NCBI GenBank assembly: GCA_036245805.1
Contig: BTRK01000004.1
Location: forward strand, 10,540,001 to 10,604,000
Reading direction: 5' to 3'
From: Pristionchus mayeri
Taxonomy: Eukaryota; Nematoda; Chromadorea; Rhabditida; Neodiplogasteridae
Length of the DNA: 64,000 bases
The position numbers and the translations under genes are program-made. Of this stretch, positions 21,884-33,038 are shown one piece after another. The notes under the pieces were generated by a model, which did no database searches, was not told the origin of the DNA, and saw nothing but the letters and a program-made list of their open reading frames with translations. Numbering within the stretch: the stretch's first letter is position 1; every line of letters starts with the position of its first letter.

Positions 21884-24043
21884 GAAGGGGCTAATTGCAG
21901 AAATGCGAATCCCGCAGCAGGAATTGACTTCGTAGCATCGCCCATCACAGCGAGAGTTGTCAATTGTGGAGTCGTTGGACAGTTCGAATTCGACTCCGAC
22001 CATCGTCTCGTCCGACTCACCCTCTCTCTCCCCAACAAGGTGCGGCATAAAAGATGCAGGGAGCGGCTGGATTTCGATAAAGTCGCTTTTACTGCCAATG
22101 CGAACCTTCTCGCATCAATGCCCCTTGCTCGTCCATCCTCAGCCACAGACGCCTTCCACAAGATACAAGCGTTTGCAAAGACAGCAGCAACCAACTGTTG
22201 GAGAAAGAGGCAATCGCCACCTTGGATCTCTCCCGCAACTCGAAAACTCCTTGCTCAACGCCATCTACTTCGATCATCCCTGCAATCCAATGTCGAATAT
22301 TCCTTGTCATGCAAAACAGCCCGAAGCAACCTCGTAGACGATATCAAGAGAAGGAAAGAGAACCAGGCAAAACAAGCTGCAATGAAAGGAAGAAGCATCG
22401 TCAAAGAGATGCTCAAACTGCGCTCGTCTCGTAAACGACTTCTCGTTCCTGACCCAGTCTCTGGCGCCCTTTCCCAAGATGCGACTAAGACTGCCGTCCA
22501 AGTTTACTACGGGGAACTCTACAAACGCGCAGTGAACATTCCCTTGGCCGTGCCTCCTTCTCCCGAACCATTGCCACTCTTCCTTCCAGATGAAACGAGG
22601 CATGCTCTCTCGCTTCTCAAGTGCGGGCATTCCCCTGGATCCGATGGTATCCTCCCTGACATGCTTTACCACTCAAGAGAGCACCTTGCCCCATTCTTCG
22701 CTGATCTACTGAATCGCCTCGTAGCAGGAGACCAAGTACCTGGAGATTTGGTTGAAGCAGTTGTGTCCCTTCTTCACAAAAAGGGCGACCCAACAGATAT
22801 CGGAAACTTCAGACCAATCTCGTTGCTTAACGTATCCCTCAAGACAATCACTCGCGTTGTTCTCAAACGAATCGAATCATCAATTGAAGAGGCTGAATCG
22901 CACACTCAGACCGGATTCCGGAAAGGTCACTGCACTCTCAACAATCTTCACTCGATCAAACAACTCGCAGAACGCACGCACGAATACGGAATGCACCTCT
23001 ACTTGGGATTCGTGGATTTTCGGAAGGCATTTGACTGTGTGGAATGGAACTCTGTTTGGCACGCACTGTGGATCGCTAGAGTGCACCCGACTCTAATCCA
23101 TCTCTTGCGTCGCCTCTACGAATCTTCCTCTACTCTCATCCGTGTCAACGAGGATTTGGTTCCAGTTGAAGTGCGGAGAGGAGTTCGCCAAGGAGACACT
23201 CTCTCCCCATGTCTCTTCAATGCCGTCTTGAGATACGCCATGAATGAAATCGATTGGGAGAACAACGGAATATCGATCGATGGCCGCAACCTGAGTCACT
23301 TAGAGTACGCAGACGACATTGTTCTAATCGCAAAGAGTCGCCCCGAACTGGAGAACATGATGAAGAAACTTATGGAGGCTTGCGCGCGCGTTGGTCTTGA
23401 AGTAAATCCATCCAAGACCGTACTTCTAACCTCGTGCACCTCCACCCGAGCACCCATTGTCATCGACAATCTGAAGTTCAACTTTGCCGAATCCACCACC
23501 TATCTAGGCGGAAGAATCTCACTTCCCCTTGACTACTCAGCAGAACTTGAGCACAGAATTCGTCTGGGTTGGTTCGCATGGAGCAAGCTCTCGTACCTCC
23601 TCTCTTCACGCATTCTACCGATGAAAACAAAGCGGCGCCTTTTCAACAGTTGTGTCATGTCTACGATACTCTATGGCAGCGAGCTATGGGCCCTACGAGC
23701 AAGTGACAAGGAGCGACTAAGTGTGACTCAGCGTAAGATGGAGCGGAAAATGCTCGGAATCAGCTTGCGAGATCGATGGAGGAACGTGAACATCCGCAAC
23801 GCAACAGGAGTCCGTGACTGGAATCAGGAGGCTATGAGAAGGAAGGCAATTTGGGCGTTGAAACTGCGACGAATGGATATGGAAGAATGGAGCAGAGCGA
23901 CTACTATGTGGATACCTTACAACAGGACGCGCTCACCGGGTCAGCCTAAACCCCGATGGAGAGATGATCTCAGAAGAACTATTGGAGCGAGATGGTGGAA
24001 CGCAACTGCTGAAGAATACCGACCCTTCCTCATCTTGCGTTAA
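21884..24043 (+). CDS. RTE-type endonuclease/reverse transcriptase, N-terminally truncated
   Basis: One uninterrupted frame of 719 codons belongs to the LINE (27 bases of receptor antisense extend it upstream). The N-terminus keeps the last conserved motif of the APE-like endonuclease (FDSDHRL, the catalytic-core SDH, about 40 codons in). The reverse transcriptase follows with FRPISLLN (genomic ~22808), VDFRKAFD (~23012), GVRQGDTLSPCLFN and the catalytic YADD (~23306), then the thumb and a C-terminal basic region with W-rich segments. RTE proteins are usually ~1000 residues, so roughly the first 250 are missing, as expected from incomplete reverse transcription. The absence of stops or frameshifts implies a recent insertion. 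It cannot transpose by itself because most of the endonuclease is lacking. Confidence 0.9.
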   Translation, partial: EGANCRNANPAAGIDFVASPITARVVNCGVVGQFEFDSDHRLVRLTLSLPNKVRHKRCRERLDFDKVAFTANANLLASMPLARPSSATDAFHKIQAFAKTAATNCWRKRQSPPWISPATRKLLAQRHLLRSSLQSNVEYSLSCKTARSNLVDDIKRRKENQAKQAAMKGRSIVKEMLKLRSSRKRLLVPDPVSGALSQDATKTAVQVYYGELYKRAVNIPLAVPPSPEPLPLFLPDETRHALSLLKCGHSPGSDGILPDMLYHSREHLAPFFADLLNRLVAGDQVPGDLVEAVVSLLHKKGDPTDIGNFRPISLLNVSLKTITRVVLKRIESSIEEAESHTQTGFRKGHCTLNNLHSIKQLAERTHEYGMHLYLGFVDFRKAFDCVEWNSVWHALWIARVHPTLIHLLRRLYESSSTLIRVNEDLVPVEVRRGVRQGDTLSPCLFNAVLRYAMNEIDWENNGISIDGRNLSHLEYADDIVLIAKSRPELENMMKKLMEACARVGLEVNPSKTVLLTSCTSTRAPIVIDNLKFNFAESTTYLGGRISLPLDYSAELEHRIRLGWFAWSKLSYLLSSRILPMKTKRRLFNSCVMSTILYGSELWALRASDKERLSVTQRKMERKMLGISLRDRWRNVNIRNATGVRDWNQEAMRRKAIWALKLRRMDMEEWSRATTMWIPYNRTRSPGQPKPRWRDDLRRTIGARWWNATAEEYRPFLILR

Positions 24044-24085
24044 CGCATGACGTGATAAATATTGATTATTGATCAGCAGGAATGG
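21884..24085 (+). mobile_element. 5'-truncated RTE-clade LINE
   Basis: Non-LTR retrotransposon of 2202 bp flanked by the 8-bp target duplication cgtacagt (21876-21883 and 24086-24093). It starts within the endonuclease domain and ends 42 bases after the stop in attgattattgatcag-type sequence; RTE elements have short 3' tails with simple TGA-type repeats. It lies antisense to the receptor and splits its exon 9. Confidence 0.9.
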
Positions 24086-25378
24086 CGTACAGTAGACTGG
24101 GCACTGCGCCCTGAAGTTTATTCAAAATGTATTCAATAAAAATACTAAAAAAATTAACACGTGTGTTAAAAGTAAACAAAAATTTGAAATCATGGATGAA
24201 ATTACTTGTATGATGAGTGAGCGCACCGCGAGTCGCTGGTATCTGAAAAATGTATTTGTAAAAAACTTGTTATGTTGACAAAATCTTACCGTCGTGTAAC
24301 TTCGGATGTTACGTCGTTGACTTTTCTGACCTCGAAGGTAAGTTCTATTAGCATAAAAATCATGACAAATAGTAGGCTGTTGCCTATCGGTGCCGACACT
24401 GCAGTTGAGCGGAGAAATTCGGATAATCACTTTTCCAATGATATCCAACAATAGTACCCTACTGTAGTCTTTTCTCAACTTGTTCACAGACTGTCACGTC
24501 TCCAAAACTACTGTAGATGGGTACTATATTTTTTCACCCGACCTAGTGCTCAGGTACAGTTATCACATGCATTATTGCAATATGCAATAGTAGTGTGCTT
24601 TGTAAGCCTTTCTTCTAAGCGGCGAAACAGAGTTCATGGATATGCGCAGTATCCTCTGACAATAATTTTTGTGTCACCACAACCAATTGCAACAACAAAC
24701 GACGCATACATACTTCAAGAAAAATAACGAAGAAAACGCTCCTAAATCCTCGAATGCCTTGAGTCGCATACCATAATACAAATAGTGTGAATTTTCGTCG
24801 GGTAGCATGAACATGTATGTCGACCTGTCCTTTACCCAAATAAGATCGGAAGGAATGTGTTGCTGAAGATTTTATATCAATTTAGCATAACTTTTTCGCT
24901 CACCTCCCCTGCTTTTACAGATTTCCAAGTGAAATAGATCATTCCCGATATGCCAATAAGGCTGTACACTTGCACCGTCAACAACACGATCAATCGACTC
25001 CAATCGGTGTAATTGAATCTCCGATGGGGTCCCAGTACTACCTGAATGCATGTTGTGGCGTGACGGCGCAATATGTAGATCGACTTTCGAAATTACTTAC
25101 ACATCTCCGATAGTAAATACACGCGAAATAGCAGCCAAAGAATAGGGAACCAATGACCAGTTCGATAGCCTGGGAAGAGTACTGTGGAAAATAGTACTTG
25201 TCTTCTTACGAAAAAGTTAAACACTCCGATTGCATGAGACAGGAGTGAGTCCGAGTAGACGATTCCTCGGTGTATCATGGACAGTGGAGCGTAAAAGTCG
25301 GAGAACGTGTCAAAAGCCAGTGATAAAATCTGATTAGACGGCATCATAATGGCAGCGATATCGGCTACTTTTTTACGA

Positions 25379-25552
25379 GGTTTGGCTATTCGAGCTTTGC
25401 GGACCCGCAATAACGTGATCACATCAGTTCGTTCTCTCTCCCTTCCCTCTGCTTGCGGTCCCAAAATTTTTATTGCGGACCCGCATGGAGAGGGGAGGGA
25501 GAGGCGAGAATAGAGGCAAGGGGAGGCCGCAATTGACCTCGTTTAGCCAACC
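25379..25552. mobile_element. Small MITE in receptor intron 2
   Basis: Imperfect inverted ends (gtttggctattcgag and ctcgtttagccaac) enclose repeated ttgcggacccgcaat blocks and a GGGAGAG-rich centre. It lies wholly in intron 2 of the minus-strand receptor. Boundaries are approximate. Confidence 0.45.
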
Positions 25553-25870
25553 CAATATTCAACTCGATATCGATAAATTCCGATACCTGAGTGACGCAGA
25601 GATATTTACGGTAACCTCTATTGCGCGAGTCCTTATCACATAATATTAATATGACAATTAAACCATTGAATATCAGCATGCTAACACCTGATAGTACGAA
25701 GTTGATATAAAGTTAAGGTTGAAAATTCAGTATTTGATGAAATCTTACCGCAAAAATGCTGAATAAGCACGAGTACCCTCTCAAATTGAGCGTCGGGTTC
25801 AGTAAAATTCATCGTGCTGTGCAAATTGAATATTATTTTTACATAAAATCCAAGTATTATAATATAAAAA

Positions 25871-26190
25871 AACGTGTCATTTCTCCTCTAAAATGAATAT
25901 TTCCGCATGATCATTTATACACTAGGGAATCGGAAGCAGATCAAAGATGAAGCAACAATTTTCCCTGAATGCACATCTCACAATACAATGTATGAGCGAT
26001 TACTGAAAACAATTGTTTGAGAAAAGGGAAGTCATTACATACAATATGTCTACGAAAATCAATTGACGTAAATGAAAAGAGATGGAAGGGCCACGAACAA
26101 TTTCGTCACTATTTCTGCACAAATTGCAGTATGGAAGCGCAACAATTGACGTTGGGGTTGTTGCATGGTAAATAGAGGAAAAACTAGAGA
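25871..26190. repeat. Dispersed repeat, copy 1 (promoter-proximal)
   Basis: About 320 bases resembling 31191-31491 in the same orientation, with the best block aatcggaagcag...caacaattttccctgaatg. It lies about 60-380 bases upstream of the receptor start at 25812, so it may include promoter sequence of that gene. Confidence 0.65.
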
Positions 26191-26383
26191 AACTATGGCA
26201 AGGAAATTAGTAGTGTCATCAAATCAAGGAATGAGAGGGTGGTTTACAGTTCTTTTGATAACAGGTGCAAATGCGTCGCTCAATATTTCAATCCGAAAAT
26301 TCATTTGGCTATATGTCTGCATCCGCGGTAGTAATTGAAGCACATCCACGACAGTTCGGAGCACTTTACTGTGGCTTTACAAG

Positions 26384-26474
26384 AGTAATCGTCTGACGCT
26401 CTTCAGTTTGCACGCTCTCTCGTCTCTCTTACCGGTGAGAGAGCATGCAAACCGAAGAGAGTCAGATGATTGCT
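26384..26474. repeat. CTCT/GAGA hairpin element
   Basis: The stem pairs agtaatcgtctgac with gtcagatgattgct and cacgctctctcg with gagagagcatgc around a short loop. It is the only member of this hairpin family here that is not in a recognised intron. Confidence 0.65.
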
Positions 26475-27166
26475 CCTCTACAACGATAAATACATTTTCA
26501 ATACAGATCTGATGAGTGCAACTGCATTGTGAATCGGAATCTTATTGGTAACGTTACGTACCATCGCATTCGGCAACTGTTTCTGTTACGCATGTTTTTT
26601 CCATGAATTATTCTCATATCGTTTACGATTTTGCTGTTGTGTGCGCTCTTAGTGCAGGTGTGGAATCAGTTCCAATTGAGATTTTTTTCTTTCAAATCGA
26701 AAAAATAGTAATAATCGCAACCCCAGGGGAACAGGTACAAAATTGTTTGAGGGATTTTCAGAATATCTGATATCCTTCTATTTCCTCGACCGAGTTCTGT
26801 ATTTAATTTGACCTAAAAATAATTAGGGCAATCACACGCATTCAAACTTTTGCATCTTCTAAGTAAAGTAAGTTGAGGCATCCAAGCAAGGCTGGTTTGC
26901 CACCCCCGCGCCAATTCTGCGTTCAGTCTGTCCTGAGGTTATCAGCGACCTATGCGTGAGGCTACGGCCCGTGTTGTGTGCACGTGATGGGGGAATTCTG
27001 ACCTATTTCTTAACCCCCGTGGTCTGGGTGGATCTGCAGGCAAGGGTTTGTCGAACTCATGACCATCGAATTCGCATTCCTGGCACACAACCTGAACATT
27101 ATTATATCTAGCTCGACTCAAAAGAGCCCAAATTCTGGTTTCGAAAATTTGGTTATAAAGCCATAT
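26475..27166. other. Intergenic, no gene recognised
   Basis: A GC-richer patch at 26880-27060 (gccacccccgcgccaatt and following) differs from its AT-rich surroundings and could be a repeat or RNA-gene relic, but no structure or frame could be supported. Confidence 0.35.
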
Positions 27167-28148
27167 CACGCCTCTCACGAGAGAATCGAGCTGATCCAGG
27201 GAATGGGCGGAAAGTGGTCAAATGAGTTACTATCGGTTTTCGTCACCCCAAGGCATGCCTAAGGGACCCCCAAAGTCTCAATTAGCATACTTCATTTTCG
27301 AGCTCCCTACACCGGGTCGGCTCTCGGCTGCTCCCACTTTGACAGCGATTTTAACGCTTCGCGTGACAGATGGACGAAAAATGCACTCTGAGGGACCTCC
27401 TTTCATTTTTTGAGCTCTACCGATGTATGCAAACCAGATCCTCTAATTTTGAGTTTTAACTGAGATACATTCAAAGGGAAATTGCTCAAAAGTGTAGGTA
27501 AAATGGCAGCTCAAATTTTCGCAGTGTATGTAGCTCACCGAGAGCTTTCCAATGAGTGGTTTGCGCCAAAAAGTGCAGTCCTCGAAATCAAGTTATCTCC
27601 TTTTTAGGGTTAGCAATCATTTGAACATTTATTTCAACAGCATAATTCAGAGAAAACTCATTTCATTTCGATTCCCACCGCGCTTTTCGGCGCGCTCAAT
27701 ATGGAATGATCCGTTTTCTCGCAATTATGCTGTTGAAATAAATGTTCAAATGATTGCTCACCGTTAAAAGGACGTAACTCGATTTCGAGGACTGCACTTT
27801 TTGGCGCAAACCACTCATTGGAAAGCTCTCGGTGAGCTACATACACTGCGAAAATTTGAGCTGCTATTTTACCTACACTTTTGAGGAATTTCCCTTTGAA
27901 TGTATCAATGACAGGGGGTCCCTCATATTGCATTTTTCGTCCATCTGTGCGTTAAAATCGCTGTCAAAGTGGGAGCAGCCGAGAGCGCACCCGGTGTAGG
28001 GAGCTCCGAAATGAAGTATGCATATTGAGACGTTGGGGGTCACTTAGGCATACCTTGGGGTGGCCAAAACCGATAGTAACTCATTTGACGATTTTCCGCC
28101 CATTCCCTAGAATGACGATTTTAGCTCGATTCTCTCGTGAGAGGCGTG
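27167..28148. mobile_element. Palindromic element with CACGCCTCTC termini
   Basis: Inverted arms of ~450 bases begin cacgcctctcacgagagaat and end with the complement. Fragments of the same terminus occur at 8620-8645 and 715-735, and a related gagagaatcga end bounds the element at 55839-56747. No coding capacity. It lies upstream of the STR-type receptor. Confidence 0.8.
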
Positions 28149-28404
28149 GTTCAGGTATATCAAATTCGAAATTTTAATTTTTCTCAACAATTTCAATAAC
28201 TCTAGTAGTTCCTTGTCACATCCGCTATAGTCTCATCACACAGTGGGAAGCTAGCAAGAAGAATATCGAAGTCGGCCATAATGAGTTTTTTGTCACTTTT
28301 AACCACGGATCCGTAGGAGCGTGAAATTACTACCGCATCGACAGTAATGCCATGTTTTGTCATTCTTCCTTCTGCACACGGCATTACCGTTTTTTACTCG
28401 CCAG

Positions 28405-30149
28405 ATGCTCTCAACCACTCGTCACTTCTCTCAATTTTCCGATATTTACATTCTGGAAATAGTTGAAATAATCAATGCAGGTGAAATGCAATCTAAAACT
28501 TTCGTTCGTCCAAATCCTACTTTAGTCGCCGGGCTCTTGCTCAACTCGATCTTGCTATATGCGATCAGGAAATTTTCACGGACAAATTTGGGTGCTTACA
28601 AGCATTTGCTGACTATATTCGCCGCAGTTGACGTGTTTCTGGTTATTTTCCACGTGGCAGTGCGTCCGGTTAGTTTTTTTTCTAAAATTTCCGGAACTTG
28701 CTCTTCGAACTTTATACAAAATTTCAGCGAGTAATACAGGTCAACTTCGTCCACGGAGCCGTCACAGAAACAGAATTAGATGACATCGTGCGTTGTTTTT
28801 TAAAGAATATTCATTTTTGTTGTTTTTCAATAATAGATTGACTGGGACAAATTAATTGTTCAGAGGATAACCGCTTTGTACGCTGCCTGCCAATCGGTGC
28901 CATTTACTCTTCTTGGCATTCATTTCCTGTATCGATACTGGTGTGTTCGTCGACCACAGAAAATCGCTCTCTTCTCAAACTGGAAATTCGCATTCTTTCT
29001 TGCGTTTCTTACTATTGGAGGAGTGTGCGCATGGTTAGCCAATGCTTCATTCACTTATTATTTATTTTTTATATATCTACTTATTCCGGTATAAAAATCG
29101 AGTCGAATCAGACATTTTTGGAGTTTTTGCGGAACTTAAACTCAATTCCCAATGCCTCATTCCTAGCTAGCCGGTTTCTGACAAAACTTATCTCTCACAC
29201 CTTTCTCATCATTACATACCGGCGAACAACTTGATAAGACGTATAGATATTAATTTCAGGTATGCGCTTTGAATGTGCACAGCTATGGGACACGATTTGA
29301 GTACTGCGAGGAACGAAGTAATGATTGCGTATGAAAAACGATATGGAAAACGCATCGAGGGAGCATGGTATCTAATGGATCACTGGGTATGTACCGATGC
29401 ATAATTTGCAACTATTTGAAATTATCGATGGTCCAAGGATAGGGTGGTGACTTTTGCACAACCGACATTTGTGCTAATGTTACCCCCCCCCAGGTATAGT
29501 CAAAAATATATAATTATTATGTGTTTTTTTCTTAAAGTGTGAGTCTCGAATGCTGATTGGCGGGACGTACCTGATTACTATTCTTCAAAATCTACCCATA
29601 CTTAGTTTTTGCGGCAATACATCAGCATTCGGTGTCCATACTTCAGGAAAAAACGGAAAAAATAGATTTTTGGCTGTTCTTGCATAGTCGCCGCCTTCTA
29701 TCGTAGAATGTCACCTAAATAGATGTATTGACAAAGCAACTTTTCTGCGTAATTCAGAAGTTGATTTCATTCTACTCGCAGTGGTTGCTGTTATGAATGC
29801 TATGATGATTTCGTCTACTGTTTTCGCTTCTTTTCTTGCTCTTTTCACATTTCAACACATTTTCAAGATCAAGAAAATGTCCATTCAAACTATCCAGTTG
29901 CAGCGGAAATTGTTAGTGATGTTGTGCGCTCAAGTAAGCTATACATATGCAAATGTACACGCTGAATAATATGACCAGGCAGCGATACCGGCAGTGTTCG
30001 TCTATATACCCTACGTTGTGGCCATTAACTTGCCGTTTTTGGGCGTCCCGGGAAAATTCTTTCACAATATCACCACCACATTGTTCACTTTCTTCCCTGT
30101 TTGGGACGCAGCAATCGTCCTCTTGCTATATCCAGACTATCGGAGATGA
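28405..30149 (+). CDS. STR-type 7TM chemoreceptor, probably decaying
   Basis: Exons: 28405-28480, 28526-28668, 28728-28787, 28864-29033, about 29281-29386, 29782-29933 and 29979-30149. Seen: TM1 (GLLLNSILLYAIRKF), loop GAYKHLL, TM2 (FAAVDVFLVIFHVAVRP), TM3 (LLGIHFLYRYW), TM4 (FFLAFLTIGGVCAW), second extracellular loop (RNEVMIAYEKRYGKRIEG), TM5 with loop 3 (FKIKKMSIQTIQLQRKL), TM6 (AVFVYIPYVVAINLPF) and TM7 (FTFFPVWDAAIVLLLYPDY). These are strong STR-family patterns; members are odorant receptors in sensory cilia. Exon 4 leaves two bases while the frame of exon 5 needs one, and exon 5 ends in phase 0 while exon 6 needs one base. At exon 5 an alternative frame (CALNVHSYG) abuts the good one across a GGG run, as an indel would give. 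So either two indels broke the gene or splice sites are unusual. Confidence 0.7.
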
Positions 30150-31190
30150 TTCACGGGCATGTTTGGCAAGCAGAATGCCACTGAAGCAGCTACCACCATC
30201 GGAAGTGCGACTTCGATCGTTCCCCCGATATCTAACGGGAATGACATCACTCCAATTAATTTAAAAATGTATTGATCACTCTTTTTTGCATTCACTGATG
30301 CGCAAAATAAACATTCTTATTTTCAAGTTTCTATAACTGTCCTTCTTATCTTCTCGACACTTTCAATTCAAGATCGAATTCCAACGCAACCAGAAATGTT
30401 TACGAGTTAATTTTCGGCTCTGTCCGTGGGAAAAAAATGAAATTTGGTGTATCAAACTCAAGTATTATCTCATGACTAGAGTGCTGAAAGGAAGAGCTGG
30501 AAAAACATAAATATGGTCACACAAACGTGACCAAGGGCAAACATTGATATTTTGGAGACTGATATTATTGAGATCACATATATCCTTAGTTTGCACCGTA
30601 TTTTGTATGGGTTGATCATCTCATTTGCATATTAGAACGAATAATCTAAAACAGCAGACCAACGCTCACTCTTGCGGAAGACGAAGGCGGAATGTAAATA
30701 TTTTTTGCCGATTAAAGTGGAAAAATGATCCTGAATAGATTCTGGATCGATTGCAATCAACTCTTCCTATAGTTGTTCAACTCATTTGTGAGATACGACC
30801 GTTCGAAGGTTTCGAAAGAGCTAAAAATTGCTCTTCCTTCTACTCATGACATATAATTGCATTGATGCACAATTTATCCGACGCCTTAACATTGCATACA
30901 TTGCCGCGTTATTATCACTGGAAGAGATCAGGAACGGAAAGGTACACCTCAATTTCTCTCTGTTTATCGTCTATTTACCAGAGGAAATCTAAGAGAACCG
31001 AGATGCCTCCGTACAACGAAAAATTAATCTATAGTTAAAAAATCACCCTTGGGTACTTTTTCACGCAGATCACGAAAATATATCATACCTTAGGAAGCCG
31101 TATCTCTGACCCCTCATTCTCCGTGGTGCGCCGAAGTGGGCGGAAAGATTTTGAAACTTTTGTTTGGAGATTCAACTAGTAAGCAAAAAA
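30150..31190. other. Intergenic, no gene recognised
   Basis: Downstream region of the STR-type receptor. A possible polyadenylation signal aataaa lies at about 30305. No exon or clear repeat was found. Confidence 0.4.
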
Positions 31191-31491
31191 CGTGACATGT
31201 CTCACCAAAAAAAGGGATATTTCCGCATTATCATTTATACGCTAGGGAATCGGAAGCAACTCAAAGATGAAGCAACAATTTTCCCTGAATGCACATCTCA
31301 CAATACAATGTATGAGCGATTACTGAGCACATTGAACACGACGTGAATGAAAAGAGACGTGAAAAGGGAACGGTCATGAAAAATTTCGTCATTATGTCCG
31401 CATATCAGTAAACAATTTTCATTATTTTGATACAATTTAAAGCGCAACAATTGGCATTGAGATTGTTGAATGGGGAATACAGGGAAAACCC
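31191..31491. repeat. Dispersed repeat, copy 2
   Basis: Matches 25871-26190 in the same orientation. Here no receptor start lies on the expected (left, minus-strand) side, so if copy 1 is promoter sequence this copy is an orphan. Confidence 0.65.
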
Positions 31492-32166
31492 CTTCATTCC
31501 TCAATTCTATTTATTTTTATTTATTAACCGTACATCACATGGGCACTTCATCAAGTGCAGAGTGTTCGAGAATATAGTTAGGGATTAGGGAAAAGGGGAG
31601 GGGAAGGGGAGTCGATCTTCCGAATAGTGTTGTACAAGGAAAGAGAGAATTCTCTCGTCTACCCCTGCTCGTATCCTTGCAGAGAACATTTCTTGCAGAA
31701 ACAACAATAACGGCAACTACGATGATCGCTCTCTAATTTCAGTTCCCTAACCCTAAGCCTAAGTGCAATGCGGCTGTAAATATGAGAAAAAAATGTTCGT
31801 CGCATGTGATAGAGAAAAAAAACTGAGAAGGAGCCCGTAGTATAACTTGGAGTAGACGTTGTTTATGCGTTGATGACATATCGAATATTTCCAGTACTCA
31901 TGTAGTAATTCAAGAGGTGAAAGTTCAAAGATCAAGTCGGCGATCTCGTTATGCTTGACTTGATCTTGTTCGTGAGCAGCGACGGAACGTGCAAATCTCT
32001 CGTTAGTTGACTGAAGTAGACATCCGTTTCAGCAGACGTCGTCACTAATCTGTAGAACAATTTCGGCAACTGCATAGTCGAAGTTTAAAAAAAAATAAAT
32101 TAGGACCCTCAGGATTTCTCACTAAGGAGAAGATATAAGAGCCCGCTCTGCTTTGCTCGTCAATCT

Positions 32167-32256
32167 GGCACTAGGTCGGACGAGAACTGTGACGTCATGC
32201 CGCCTTTGATGTATCAAAGGCGGCATTACGTCATAGTTCTCACCCGAATTAGTGCC
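32167..32256. repeat. Hairpin with TGACGTCA motif, copy 1
   Basis: Ends ggcactaggtcgg and attagtgcc and the inner gcctttgat / atcaaaggc pair into a long stem. Each arm has a CRE-like core (TGACGTCA, TACGTCA). It is near-identical in design to 60058-60143. It sits about 50 bases downstream of the stop of the minus-strand receptor. Confidence 0.75.
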
Positions 32257-32497
32257 GTCAATCTCCTGAGAGCCCTCAATCCTGACGTCAGGGCAATCTG
32301 CAAATCGCTCACTGAGCTCTCTCGATGAGCATCTGCTTCCGAGGGAACCATCGGATGCTGAGAGCCATCTTCGGTTCAGCGAAGGGAAGATACATGATGA
32401 CCACGATGGCTGCGCTGGGAGGGAAGAGATATGAGAAAGGATAGATCGCGAAACGAGACGAGCTAGCCCCATAGCTGTCCACGCCGGCGGTGTCGGC

Positions 32498-32592
32498 AGG
32501 GGGTGGGCAAAAATCCATGACCCGGGGTGCATGGTAGGACGGGGGGGGGCAAAAGACCGTGATCCGGGGTTCATGGGTGGACGGGGGGTGGT
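32498..32592. repeat. G-rich tandem repeat of ~43 bp
   Basis: About two units of the type ggcaaaaatccatgacccgg ... ggacggggg, ending in G runs of 6-9, lie in the last intron of the minus-strand receptor just upstream (in gene sense) of its acceptor. Confidence 0.6.
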
Positions 32593-32701
32593 CTCTGGAC
32601 AGGTATGACTAGCCCATTATACTACATCGCATATTGCCAATCGTTGGCCATTTGATTGATACTCATCGCTGTCACTGGAAAGGGATTCTCTTTCAACAAA
32701 C

Positions 32702-32776
32702 TAGAGTTCGTAACAGGACGATCGGCGAGACAGTACACAGAATGAAGAGAGCGTGGTATCGTTTCTCGACCTCTAG
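32702..32776. repeat. Intronic CTCT/GAGA-family hairpin, degenerate
   Basis: Ends tagagttcg and cgacctcta pair, with the gaatgaagagagcgtggtat block shared with 33844-33955. It lies in the last intron of the minus-strand receptor. One arm is shortened. Confidence 0.55.
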
Positions 32777-32950
32777 TACTCACATCGACATCCACATATC
32801 GTACATGGCGATCGATAAGTAGATCAAGGCGTCATATCCAATCCCCCTCGGCACCAGCTTGTAGAGTGGATACAGAGCGAAGCCCGGCGCCGTCACAAGA
32901 ACGAGAGGGATGGCAAGTTTAGTGAAGACCTGGAGAAATGGTCATCTGGA

Positions 32951-33038
32951 GGAATCGTCTGACTCTCTCCAAATTACATACTCTCTCGCTTTCTCTAACC
33001 GGCGAGAGAGTGTGTAAACTGAGGATAGTCAGCTCGTC
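32951..33038. repeat. Intronic CTCT/GAGA hairpin
   Basis: Pairs cgtctgactctc with gatagtcagctcg and actctctcgc with gcgagagagt. It lies in the intron between exons 33188-33069 and 32929-32784. Confidence 0.65.

Larger units (their letters stand above)
21576..25812 (-). pseudogene. SRI/SRH-type 7TM chemoreceptor disrupted by a LINE
   Basis: Ten exons join in phase on the minus strand: 25812-25749, 25687-25587, 25329-25210, 25181-25101, 25041-24904, 24862-24772, 24398-24290, 24242-24206, a ninth split into 24110-24086 plus 21875-21849, and 21820-21576. With the LINE and one target copy disregarded, the model has 345 codons, typical of the family. Seen: N-glycosylation site NFT at residues 2-4, TM1 with GLIVILIL, loop YRKYL, TM5 NSLLFVMIFMLIEL, loop 3 with RRYQRL, TM6 starting LIIQGAVPSLL, TM7 PLLWIAFASSLAILY followed by SPSYR. 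Such proteins are ciliary odorant receptors in nematode sensory neurons. The LINE adds 2.2 kb inside exon 9 and should abolish the product; nothing else in the frame is broken. SRI versus SRH is not settled. Confidence 0.8.

Noticed and set aside
22089..22672. Antisense frames across the LINE
   Set aside because: Shadows of the 719-codon reverse-transcriptase frame.
24615..24839. Frame with RRKFTLFVLWYATQ as receptor TM6
   Set aside because: It looked family-like, but the in-phase exon 24862-24772 uses another frame, and the real TM6 is at 24242-24206 plus the split exon 9.
26880..27060. Possible SL RNA or tRNA gene
   Set aside because: No Sm site, cloverleaf or B box could be placed.
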